Made by a program: the position numbers and the translations under genes | Notes under the pieces: generated by a model | Told to the model about the DNA's origin: nothing | The model's input: only the letters and a program-made list of their open reading frames with translations | Database searches by the model: none | NCBI GenBank assembly: GCA_037576195.1 | Contig: CM075102.1 | Span: 23,184,745-23,248,744 of the forward strand | Length of the DNA: 64,000 bases | Direction: 5' to 3' | Source of the DNA: Phytoseiulus persimilis | Lineage: Eukaryota; Arthropoda; Arachnida; Mesostigmata; Phytoseiidae | In this document: positions 48,641-61,500 of the stretch, piece by piece | Numbering within the stretch: the first letter of the stretch is position 1 | Layout: each line of letters starts with the position of its first letter

Positions 48641-51600
48641 TGGATTGGACGGCAGACGCCCCGAAGTTGGAATGTAGGTGAACATCGTGAACAAACACAC
48701 AATTCGAATCGCAACAGGGGCGAGGTTCTAACACTGCGTGACGGGGTAATCCGAATATCTGGACGCGTCTGCATGGCTAGGTAGTGGAGTGAACCCGCCA
48801 GCGTCGCGACGATTGCACTGCTCTGATAGTTACAAACACTTCCGACCAGTCTGATTCCGACAAGACTCCGATGAGCCACACGGAGTTCGTGCTCATTTGC
48901 CCCGGAGTATCACCCTCGTGAGTCTTGAAATCCTGAATTCGAAACGTCGAGACCGAACATCAGGTTGTATGACCTGGAGCGGGAGAGCGCCATCAGCTCA
49001 ATACTTCACACGCTGAAAATGTTGCACGAAATACATCTCGTGTAACTCCCCGGCACTTCTCCACCTGGGAGCGTACTCCTTCAGTAGCAGCTCAACCAGT
49101 CAGCTCTCCAGCGGTGAGCTGTATGTTTGACAAGGAACAGTTGACAGATCCTGGTCATCAACAGAGGACTGCTCTCGTCAACGCGTCGTATCGATGACAG
49201 CTCATTTCTGACAGCTCTAAACGCTCAAAAGTAACGGGGCCTGTTAGATAACGACATGGAGCCACGGAATCTACACCCGAGTCTGGCAGAGAAAAGAGAG
49301 CCTCTTGGGTGCCTTCGTCAGTACCCGGTTGTTCGGCGGAGGCTCACCCTGGACGGTCAAGGGTATTCGGCCGGATTGCGACTGGGTCAACCAATGATCG
49401 AGTGGTAAGAAGCAACGCTCAAGGAGGAAAAAACACGACGAAAGAAAGAGGGGGACAGGCAAAACGGTCCGATGAGCTTGCAGAATTTTTCGTCATTTTC
49501 CGAGATGAGCGAGCGACCGAGCGGATTCTTCCGCGGCGACAATGACGATGCCGCTCGCGGTGAGCATCGGCAGTGTTCATTGTGGCGTTCGCGAAAATAA
49601 CGGCTGACGGAGTGACGAGAGTCGAAGATTGAAGAACAATTAAACCTGAACTAAATGTCAAGTGAAACGTCGCTGCTATATGATAGAAGTCGTCCGTTCT
49701 CGTAGTCGTCGTCTCGGCACTCCAATGCACTATCGCAGCTGTCATCATATATGGAAACCAGATTCTAGAATCGTATGGCAGTGAGCAAATGAAGCTTTCT
49801 GAAGGACGCCAACTGACTTCCCTACGCGTAGCTCTAGAAAACAGGTCTCGCACGCGAACACACACACAGAGCATGGCACTTGTCGACGTTGCGGCCGCGG
49901 TGTCGTGGGCGATACAGAGCAGCCTTTAGGAGCTTCCTTCGTTGGTAACAATCGCCGATGACGCACTTCGGACAAAGGCTGTGGAAGCGAGTGAGAAGCG
50001 GGCAAACAGCCGCCTCATCCCCAAACCTCTAGAAAACCGGTCAACGGCTCGGCTCTGTTTCCAACGGTTGGCTGGAACTACGGTGTTCCGGAAGTTCTGG
50101 CTGATGAGGCCGCCTTTGTGTCAGACCTGGGGCTTCGCTCAGATGTTTGAATGAATGAACGAGCGAAGGAACAAGATAGTCGACGAGTGAATGGATGAAC
50201 TTCTTCACCCAGAGGCTGCACAACGGCAAGGTAATCTGTTGGAAGGACGTCAGTCTAACCATTTTACACATCGGACAGAATTCAGAATCACACCCATATT
50301 TCTGGGTATCTTCACAACACATTCCGTCGACGATGAAGAAAGACACCATCCTCAAGGAATTTTCGTCGGTAGAGGAGGAAAATAGACTGAATCACAAGGT
50401 GATAATCGCTAAGAACTATTCCACTGGATGTGAAAGTTCGAAATTTTGTTTGCCGCAGCCCTGGGTCTACTAATATACAGCTCTGAATCACCCTTTCGAA
50501 TTATCCGGTAGGAGCTCCGAGCTCTAACAACTGTCCTCAAAATTTAGGAACTCGGAACACTAGCCTCCTCTCGAACCTTGATAAACGGCTGCTTACATCG
50601 ACTCCCACAGCGAGTGAACATCGTGGCTGTGGTTACTATTATTCCATCAATCAAGTTCCGCTCATGAACCAGGTCGGAGAGAGCGGCTGGTGACAATAAA
50701 TCATTACAGAGAGCGCAGCAGTCGGCGTGAGCTGAAACATATTTATGTATAGTTGTGAGCCGAGAGAAGGAACTCAGGTCCACCAGTCGCCAATAGCGCA
50801 AGGGGCCCGCGGGACGAAACAATGCGAGTCCGAGGCACGGAACGCTCGCTGTCGTGGTGGACAGCGAAAGCAGCCGCACAAGTTATAAGAATGGGCTTCA
50901 TTGAAAATGACGGAACCAAGAAAGAAAGAAAGCGCACATCACCACTTTGCCCCCGATCTTTCCGGATTGAGTTCCAGATGAAAAATCACAATTTTCTCTA
51001 GGGAACAGAAGAGCGTATGACACAGCGAAAATGCTCGCAGCAGATGCACGCGAAGACTGTCATGAATCCTATGATTGGAAGAAATCCTGATCGAACACTG
51101 GACAGTCGGGGCATCCGAGACAAATATCATCCTCCGAGACCATCAGTCCTCTCTCTCCCGGCGGAGACGCCGTGTTCTTCTTCTTTTTTTCGATCCAATA
51201 CTATGGTCGCCACTGCGGTGAGAGTGAGCGGACACGTAATTGAGAACTGGAAAGACTCAAACGGACAACGGTCGTGTACCGCTACTCCCTTGACGTCTTC
51301 CTCGACTTTGGACCAGTAATTTTCGACATTGCGTGCACTTCCTCCGTCGCCACCGGACGCTCCACTCGCTCGCCCGCCGCAGGAGTAGAACTCATGATGA
51401 GCGGGATGTAAAAAGATCATCGGGATGGAAGTGCCGTTCTGGAGTTGAGATCTGTGAGATCTGTGATCGAGAGCCGATCTTCGAAAGATGAAGGTTCTTC
51501 TAATTAGAAGATGCTGTTTCTCATTCGACTCATGGACTCTCCAGCGCCTTCGATGGGATACGCTCCTCATCTAGTTTCTAGAAGTTCGCGATAACCAAAG

Positions 51601-54600
51601 GCGCCGAACTCTCCTGAGCTTGAACGAGGGCAACCGCCCGTCGTCCCGAAGAGGGCTCGACTTCGTGAGCAGAGGTGTTTTTTCGGTAGTCTTCAGCTCC
51701 TCGAGGCACGGGGCGTGCGACAGTGGATGTCGATTTCGGAAAGCGATTTTTTCTGTTGTTTTGTCAGCCGATGTACTAGTGATTCAGCGCCGTAAGAAGA
51801 CGGGGATTACAATAAAACCCACCCTTATCTTCCAACCACGGTCATTTCAGCGATGAATAACATCAATTGTCCAAGAGCATTATCCAGCCCAACGCGATCC
51901 TCCGGTCACCATTGCATCTAGTTATCCAACAATGGTTGGCTCTCGAAGAAATCCAGAGTTGGCAGTTTGACGCCCACTTGAGGGAGCTTCTGTAGTTTTG
52001 CGTCGACTTCATCGTGAGCTCGCTCAAGGAGTTCTTCGATTAGTCGCAAGCACCCGCTCGAGGATTCAATCGCTGGAGTAGGCTGGACATCCCAGAGTAC
52101 CTTATCGTTTTTCGGCTACAGCGCGAGAATGAACATTTGTTCGAAACGATCAGGCTCAGCGTAGTTTCAATGGCCGAGGCCCCTTGATGAGCAGTGATCA
52201 AATATTCAGGACCCCGTGAAAATTCCTCGACTCGCTCTCATCCGTCATATTCGGTCGATAGCTCAGGTCTGTGCTCACTCCCTTGCCGAGCTGCTGATCA
52301 AAATTCCGATGCTGACGTCTTGAAGCATAGAGAAAAAACTTCGTTGTTGAGACGATTTCACACGGCTGAGCAGAACATTCAGTCGGAAACTTTACGCCAG
52401 TAGCCGTTATTCGTGGCACCAAGTGTCGGAAGAGAACTTCAAAGACAACTCGTAAGTGGTACTGGTGAAGAATGTTTTTTCTTGCGTAGGGATGCGAATT
52501 TCCACGGACAACCTCTTGCCTTCAGCGAGTTATCCTCTGAGGCCTTGACCGCTCTTGCAGGTTCCGAATGCGCTTCTCGTCGATGACAAAGTCGACTGCC
52601 GAGGCTTCATTCCTCGAGCAGTGGAAATTGTGACTGCTAACTCTCCGGAGGTCTCCCAATCATGCCTCACTTGATTGTCTTCCAGGCTCGGGTCACGGCG
52701 TTCACTCCTTATGATTGAATGAGGCCGCGATCCAGCTACGTTCTCGTACCCGGTAGGTGTACCGGGAAAGATATAAATTTCACACGACCTGGCATTCTCT
52801 GCCTTGGGTGAAAGTGCAAGCGTTTAAGAGAACCTCTTGCTTGACAATCTAAGAAAGCGTGGCTACCAAACTTAATCCGGGACTAATATGACAAGATAAG
52901 CGAGGTAATGGTCCGGGAAGCGTTTGGCGATGTTGACAATTCAGAGTCAACCCTGCGCTGGCTATCGACGACGAAGCCTCACGTGGACGTAATTTGCGTA
53001 CACGTAACCCGCTTAGCCTGTTTCGACCGCACCCCTAGATCACCCTAGCTGCACAATGGGAGCGTGGACGGATGCCTCCATATCTCTTGATGACAATGAT
53101 TGCATATCATGCCGTTGGCTTCGAGCCAGTTCAAACAGCTGAGAAAAAGTCAGGGGGATTACAACTGCGAGCGGAATTCAAAAAGTGAAAGCGAGAAAGC
53201 ACAGTTCCCAGCGCTCACCATGCAGAGTGTAAACCAGAGCCCGGACACCTTCAAACAAACGCTTTTCAATTTTCCGTGTGCTACGACAAACAGCGGGATG
53301 ATCCGGTACACTGGATGCTGCATTGACGTCCAAGGACGAAGAGACGGAACTTTCTCGATTTTCTTCGGAGCCTCAACCATCGAACAAATTAGAGTGAGGT
53401 TTTTTCTTCGTTGAAAAGATTCTTGCGCTTCACCACGAGATAGAAAAAAATGATTGGCGTACATGAAGCAGACCTTCATGTTCGGCCATGGAGATCGCTG
53501 AACAACTTGCTAATGTTCGGGGAAAATGTTTGTGGTGTGTGGAAGCAGCGTCCTCAACATCGACGGTGTCGATCGAAAACTTGCGAAAACTCGATGAGCG
53601 GCTCAACCGAAGGCAGCTATGAGACCAACGCATCCGACACCGGGCGCATCCCTCTTGGAAAATGTTGATTAGGGAAATCAAATGGCGAGCAAGAGAAGCG
53701 ACCACCGCTGCGAGAGAAAGAACATCGAGTGACCATTGTCGCCTGGGAACTCCTCTGGATCTTCTTGGATTTTTGGTACTGGGCAATGATTCCGTTCAGT
53801 TGGGCGGACCCCGGAGAATCCAACGCTGCCGGTCGGGCAGTTCTCACAGCATGGATCAGTAGCGTGGAAACAAGCTAGTTAGCGGACCGCCGGTTGGAGC
53901 ACTTATCCCGCATTCATCGAGGGTCCAAATGAGCCTTGACAGCTACGGCACAAACCGTGGCAACAACAGCAACGACGACGACGACATTAACAACGCTGCC
54001 AACAACAACACCCGCCGTGCCAGTAACTGCAGTAGCGACGACGACATTGACGAGCGCTCGCCCCGAATCGTTCCCGTGAGAGCTTTTGAGAATATTTGAT
54101 GCGGCAAGCATCCGCGTTCATCATTTTCCGACTGCCCTAGTCATCATCACAGAGAAGTGGCAAAACCGACCCACAAACTCTCGATTCAGCGCGAGTCACC
54201 GACGCCATCAGTTCCAGACGTTGGTTTAGACAACGAATCGCATCCCCTATAGGTTGGGAGCTGCACTCATGTGGCCTGGTCTAGTGGATTGTGGCGTTCT
54301 AGTGTTTTCCTCCAACCTTGTGGAGTGGAGTTTGGCTGGAACGGCGCGGCGTCTGACACCCGGGGCCCCTCCGACACCACTAGCCCTGGGTCGTCACGGA
54401 CCGCCGACCAGCGCTCCTGCTTTTCACATCCACTAGTCAGTCAAGTGTTAGCCGCCTATATAGGTACTTGTCTGCATAGATCGCTGGGTGCATGGATAGC
54501 CGAGCTGCACTTGGGCCAGCTATTCACATCTTCTCATTAGAACAGGAAACGGCAGCTATGTGGGTAACGATTGTAGAAGCTCGACCTAGGGGAAAGATTC

Positions 54601-55485
54601 ATGCATGAACGGTTCTCGGTGGCGATGGTGCACATGACAGCCGTGACCAAAGCTTCTCTTCTGTCTTGTTCCGTTGACTACATGAACTATATACCTATAT
54701 ATCATCGTCGCGATGCTCAACTGGCTCGACGCAAGCTTCCGTTGACAGAACTCATTGACTGAGTACAGGTAGCTCCTCCCTCTCCACATTCGAGCCTAAC
54801 TTACGGACATCGCAGGAGAACCACGCGAGAAGACCCACTGAATTTTCCACTAACGGCTCCCTCGCAATATATGAAAACTAATGAATGAGGCATACCATAT
54901 TTGGGGATCCTGCTTGAGTGAGGCACGTACGAGGATGGAGTGTGCGAAGTATGGAATATGGAGATGATTTGCTGGTATATCCCCTGTACTGCGGTCTCCA
55001 TTATGCGTCCCATTCCATGCGTCGGAACTTCACGAGAGCTACGTGCTCACCGGCACCGAAAAATGCCAGAAGTAGACAATAAGCTGTTTCTTTCGGAACG
55101 CGTTAACAGCAGCTGGCTTGAGGGAGTTGCGGACTCGCTCCAACTCGGAACGTGGAAGAGTAATTTCACCACACAGCACCGGAGATTTCAGACGCACGAG
55201 GTGTCAGACAAGCCGGAGTTTGGAACTTGTGAGTGGCGAACTGCGGCCCTACGGGCATGGTTCGGCTCTTCGGCCACACGAGCGGACAGGAGTAAAGTGA
55301 AGGCGAACAGCTTTGATTCGGTTGGTTTTTCCTTAGCGTTTTACCATCTTCAGACGCTGCGTCTATCGGGCTCTTCCTTCTCGCTATTCTTGTAGAGGTA
55401 TTGAGCCTCCTCGCGCGCGCCGACTAGAGAGGGGGCTTCCCTATCCAGCCCCGGCTCTGTTTCTATCCGTGCGTCGGTGTCCACT

Positions 55486-55526
55486 CAGCCAGCCAGCCAG
55501 CCCGCTAGCTAGCCGGCTGGCCGGCG
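55486..55526. repeat. AGCC/AGCT tetranucleotide run
   Basis: A run of AGCC units passes into AGCT and GGCC palindromic units. Confidence 0.6.
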
Positions 55527-58500
55527 GAGCGATCGGGAACTTTGCGCGACTTGCAACCGACCAGGTAGTCGGATGCTCACATTGAATGTTTTTACACTGC
55601 TCATAATTGCGATTTTACCGCCGCTAATTAGTCTCAGAAGAGACCAAAACTAGCCCCAAAAATTCAACCGCTCATCTAGGATCAACAACGACGGGAGAGG
55701 GCAGAGGGAGTCTTTGCAACGAAAGAAAAACTTACATAAATCTTAAACCCGAGCGGAGTCAGTGAACTTCCGTCTGACGTTGGTGAGGCAAGAACATCGC
55801 TTGTTCTTCTAATTGAAACAATTCCCAGCGAACCTCTGGGTGGATTCGCGAACGGCGAGCTTCGAAAAGCGGGAGGCAGACAACGTGAACCAAGTTCAGA
55901 TTCAAGAGAAAGCATGACACTCGTCGTCCAGCAGCGGTCGATACCCAGCATCCCTACATTGATTTGAACATATTTTAAACTCCATTGTTATGCCGCGGGC
56001 GCAACAACGGGAACATCGACTCCAAGATGAGGGACAAAAACTGCTTCCGTTCTATCATCGGTTGGCTGTTATAAGGCGATCGAAGGTTGCGAAACTTTAG
56101 CGATCAGCACTTTGTTTTAACGTGATTGAGAGCGAGTTTAACAGTGAACATACTTATCATCGTTGCTCAATACAATTTTATGGCTTATTTAACGAGCATC
56201 GACTTGTCATTTCGAAACGAGGCGTTTTGTCCAGAACCATCTACGGACATACGAATGCGGGAAGTTTTTCTTGGCGTATCCGCGAATTTCGACGAGAGAC
56301 GAGGTCCTGCGACAAAATTTTGAAGCTGATGGCTCCGTCCAGTCCTGATTCTCCTATGACTATCCAGATCTCAGATGTAGCCCCGAGAGAGCTGTCGGTC
56401 CAACGAAACTGATGGCGGAAGGTTCAGCTCATTCCGCTTCTTCAGCATGAGGCTTCGAACAAACAATGGGACACGCCAAACCGTCGACTGATGATCCGCA
56501 TATTTGTTTTGCAAGGAGGCGATCCCGAATGATATCCGTAGTCAAGAATGAACCTGGAAACTTGTCCGTGATGCACATACCATAAGACGCATCGGAAGTC
56601 GCTCATCTCCTGCTCGCTGTGACCAGCCTAAACAGTGCTTCAGTTATTATCAGCCCACAAAACAGCTGATGAACTTCGGCGTGATGAGGAACGTCGCTCC
56701 CGATGATCAGGGCAGCCGTGGAAGCGGGCTTTTTACAACCCCTGGATGTTTTCTCGAGGAGTGAACGAATCTGCTTTTGACGAGAAATCACTCGAAACGC
56801 CAAACGCTCGCGAATCGTGCCTCACAAAAATAATGAGAGAAAGTCTTCTGATTACTCCATGATGCATCGCTTACGTAAGATGAGATGTTGATCAGGATCT
56901 GACTCGTCGTAGGTGATCCTTCATATCCCACTCTTCTCCGCTACGAGGAGTCCCCAACTACCAGTTTCGTTGAAGGCGAATGCACCCTTTTGCTGTTCGC
57001 TGTGCCACGTATTGGCTCGTCTGACCGCGTTCCAACATGTTTGAATTCCTTCCGTATTCTGTGAGCTGCTCTGCAGCGTGTGAACGGTGCGCCAATCTGT
57101 TTGGCAGTGTTTCCACGTTCTGTATATTCGATGAGACACCCTGTTCGGGACAGCTATGACCCGACGCAACAAAGAAACGCAGCTTTGTATTCCAGGGTAG
57201 CGATATTGTTCGATGACGCCCCGCTCAGTTATAGCACGATTACCGAATAGCGGGCCGAGGAGCGGACTTGCAGCAGAAACTACTTCAGCTCAACCAGAAG
57301 GCGTCATGCTTTATTGAATGGAGCGCACACACCTTTCTAGACTTTTCGAACGACCACCTGCGGCCTATAACGATCCCTCCGTTTGTCGGTGGTCCATCCA
57401 TCGATCGGCCGTTCGTCCGTCCGTGAGTCGATTTGCGAGCTGTTCGTTTGTGCAAAAGTGATTCTTCATACAACGACCAGAAGAGAAAGTGTTCGTCTTC
57501 CGAGACGGAAGAAAGAAACTCTCGAACGTCACCGAAAACACGATCGGCTGCCGACCGGTCGCTCATGGCCCTACGGACAGCGGACACTGAGGAAACTCTT
57601 CCGATGGACGGATCGAAGCAATACAGGATGAACGGACGGGCCATCGATGAAAGCCAAATAAATCCAGAGATGGATGCTTGCTGATCGACAACGACGTAAA
57701 CATCAGCGACAACGTCCATGACGATGGCTCGGGCGGGTTTGCCTGTCGGGTGGTAGGGTGATCGACGGAACAACGAACAGGTTGAACCCGTTGCAGCTAC
57801 CGGTCAGCCCGCAACGCCATTCCGCCAAACAACGGTCGTTGTTGCTGCTGCCGCCACGTCATACTGTCGCGCATTGTTTGCACAAGTGCAAACACTTCAG
57901 CTCGAGTTTGTTCGGAAACGTTCACCCAGGCAGCAACGGGTTCGCTCTTCCTTGATTCCATCCATCCAGGCTTGTCCATCAGTCGTCGTCGTTGTCTACC
58001 CCGCGATTCCGTCACTACGTCGATCCACTCATTCAATTTGGCTGACTTCTACGACTTGAAAGTTGAGTGACGCAAGGCAAACATCTTATTGTTGATTAAG
58101 AGCTTCCGCTGACTCACGGCTGTGAACGCCAGCTCCCCTTCCTCTGTTCCTCCGAAGGCAACACTTCACGGGGCCGCCCCAGCCGAACGGGCCCTCCGAG
58201 GGCTGGTGTATCTTCCACAGTTCGGTTCTCTCCTATTTTTTTTTCTCCAGAACGAAGGAGGCAAGGTGGGGCGATGGTCCGGCCCACGACCAGAGGCGAG
58301 GTCATGCAAGAGCGCACTGCGAGAATACCATCGGGCATTTCTGTTGGCGGAGGCTTCTGCCCCGGATCGTTTAGAGCTCCGATCGATGTTCCTTTGTTCT
58401 CCTCGTCGATACATCGTTGGATTAATGTCGGACTAGCCCAGCGCGTTAACGAGCCTGTGACACACCCTTCTGGGTTCCAGGCTGCTTTTCCCCCAGCGGA

Positions 58501-61500
58501 GACAGGAACGACGACAACGATGGTAGCGGATGGGGAAGCCCAGCCCTGAATTTTCAAGTGGGAAACATTCAATACGTTCCTGCTTTTGTGTTCTCGGCCC
58601 CGGCAAACTTGGCGACAGCCAGGGACACACATCGTGCCATGAAAACAGCGGAGGCTAAACAAAGGTTTCGATGTATTTTTCGCTTAGCACAAGCATTCGA
58701 ACCTTCACGGTCGTTTAATCTCCCAGGACGAACTGTCACAGCTAGTGGCTCCACAGAAATTCTCTGATTTTGAGACAGCGGGCGGTGACGTTCGACTGGA
58801 ACGCTCTCGGTGTGACAAACGGTCGGTTTCCCCCGGTGGAAAACGCCCAGTGTCTAGGAAGATCACCCGAAGGGTTCGATGATAGTCGTGGAGATAAATT
58901 CTCTAGTAGAGTCAAGAAGGAACTTGATCCAGCTGTCGATCGATGTCCCGAATCAGATGATCTGAATACTGCGCGGCTTCTGTATATGGCCGGGATGGAC
59001 TGATGATTAGCTCGGTCGTCGGAAGCAAGTAAGACCGAAGGGGAGGTTTTCTTCGCATTCGTCCGGATTAGAGGGTTGGCCTGGTCATCCGACGACTGCA
59101 TGGGGAGAAAGTACCAACAGCAGAAGATTGCCAATGATCACACAGGCTCAACGAACCCCCTGACATGGCATTATTCACGTCGCCGTGGACGACAATCTCG
59201 GGTCGTCATCGGTATCATCATGATGCGTGATAGATTAGTACCGATCGAACTTCACAAATTCGGGCCAGTCTGAGGGGAGGGGGTCGCGGCCGAGAGGAAT
59301 CTCGGGGAAGTATTGTTCGAACGAGGAAATAATTGCACGACGTTCGGACCGACATCCATCGATTCATAACTTTTACTTCTGCGTCTCCGAACGGTCGAAA
59401 GGATTCCTGGGCCAGCAGCGGCGGGCCGCCAGACACAGTTCCACCGAACATCGCGTTGTGAACGGGACCGGACCGTTCTCCGCTTACCTGATCGCTCGTT
59501 CACCGTCCGAGCGGTGTCAATGCAGCGGGGTGTACGCTCAACAAGAGCGATCGAGAGCCCGATTCATGCCCATTCAATCAAGTCTACCAATCGCTCGGTC
59601 TTCGCTCTAAATTTGTTCTCTTACCGCGCGACGCGGCTGCTCCTCGCTGAGTTATATTCGCAGTGCTGCCACTCCGCTTCCACAAGTGGATGTGGTGCTA
59701 CAGCAACGTCAACGACGCCGAGCATAGGGCCTCCGCCTCATTGTGGCCACCAGGGGAGACCGCGAAACGGACGACAATGCCACGCTTGGCTTGCTCGCCC
59801 GGACAACGACGGCAAAAACCGCAGCGACGTATTTCAAATGATGCCATTCCGGCCAACAGAAACCCGCTCAGATTTCACCCACCAGTTCGGCATATAGGAT
59901 TGCCCGCTGGAACCTCTTTCGGGAAAGTAAGCGACAGGAGCAGAAACATTGATGCTCCCCGCCTCGGCGGAAGGGTTCGCAACCGGTCGAAAGAACTTCC
60001 CTCCACTATTCACTGAATGCTCCCGATGGAGAGCATTGGGTCGAGCTGGATCGGAAAGAATGCTTCAGGGAGCAGAACAAGTCCTGGAACGAGTTTGACA
60101 TTTGGTTGGAACTGGAGCTTTTCTTCGTAATTCAATATCAGCGGAAAATTCGCTCAGCAGACGCGGAGCCGAAAGAGGAGAGGAAGAAAGTATCAGACGC
60201 TGAAGCTGATGAGGAGAGCTTCCTTAAAACGCTTCCGCAGAAGCAGCGAAACTGCTGGTTGCGTCAAAGGGCATGAGAAAAGTGAATTCGAATATTGGAC
60301 AACATCAGTTGGCATCCGCCATCTCTGGAAAGTGCCACCTCCGCTCAGCGCGGAGGAGAGAAGGGGGAGAAAGACGATCACTCAAACGTTGACGACTCAC
60401 AAGTATCGTTCACGGGACCATCGTTCGCAAATGTCATCGATTCTTCGACGTATGAACGCCGTCCGCCCAGGACCATGATCGACGTCTTCTATCGATTGTC
60501 GGTGTCATTCTCCCGGAACATGGAATCTCATTCGTCCGCACGCTCACTCATCGAGAGTCGATGAAGATAGTGCATCGATCCTCTTACCCCAACCTGAACC
60601 CACTGCTCTCGCACAAAGCGTAACGCAGATGCACCACAAGAGACTCGCCTCGACCCGAAGGTCTGGTGCGGAAACTGTTGATAACAGTATGCTCATGGAG
60701 GCGGAGCCGTAAAACCAGAACCGTGAAGCTCACGTTAATTTCACATCCGAAGAAGATCCATTCCGCGTGGACTTTCAAGTTGACCGGAGGGCATACTTCC
60801 ACGACGAGGAGTAGCTCGTCTCCGCCCCAACGAATGAGTTATAGCATGACTTGATGAGTTCTACTGTTTGGGGAGAGTTTTTGGAATGATGGGTTGCCGG
60901 CAGTCAAACTAACACGAAAACGGGAGGAGTTGACTTTCGGAACCAGGTTTCGGTTTCGATTGGCACGACCCGTCATTGAGAGCTCTCAAATTTGAATGAG
61001 AGCGAGCTCGAAACGATTATCACGGCAGCTGGTGCGTTATTCCGGAGATTTTGGCTCGAAAGTTCGAGTGCACGAGCGAGGAAGCGGTCGAAACGAAAGC
61101 GACGAAACGAATTTGTCAGTGATCTGACTGACCTACCCGCCAGTGGCGGCGCCGACAAGAGCAGCAGCCATTCCACGTTTGTGAATTCCATCGCAATCAC
61201 GTAAACACGGCGTTCCTTCGCGGGAGCGTATTCTCTGCGAGCACGTCGCAAACATCCCTCGAATTTCCCTCACAGTCAGCCGCAGTTTTTCTTCTCCACG
61301 CCTTCCGAGACGATAGCGCACGCCGCCTTGGTCTCGAAATGCCACAGCTCTTCGAGATGCACTGTCCTAAACTCAGGAGTTCGGAACACGGGGCCTTATC
61401 CTAGATGCACCATTTCCGATTTGAATCAGCAGAAGCTTCGTGCCATTGATGGCAAGTGGCGGTCCTGTGATCGATCGATCCAATGAGATTCCTGCTCGTT

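Noticed and set aside
53914-54111. Minus-strand Val/Ala-rich frame
   Set aside because: It is a translation of ACA/ACG/GAC trinucleotide-rich low-complexity DNA.
57285-57773. 162-codon minus-strand frame with a natural-looking stretch
   Set aside because: It contains tetranucleotide repeat translation (RTNGRSMDG) and has no supporting neighbours or family resemblance.
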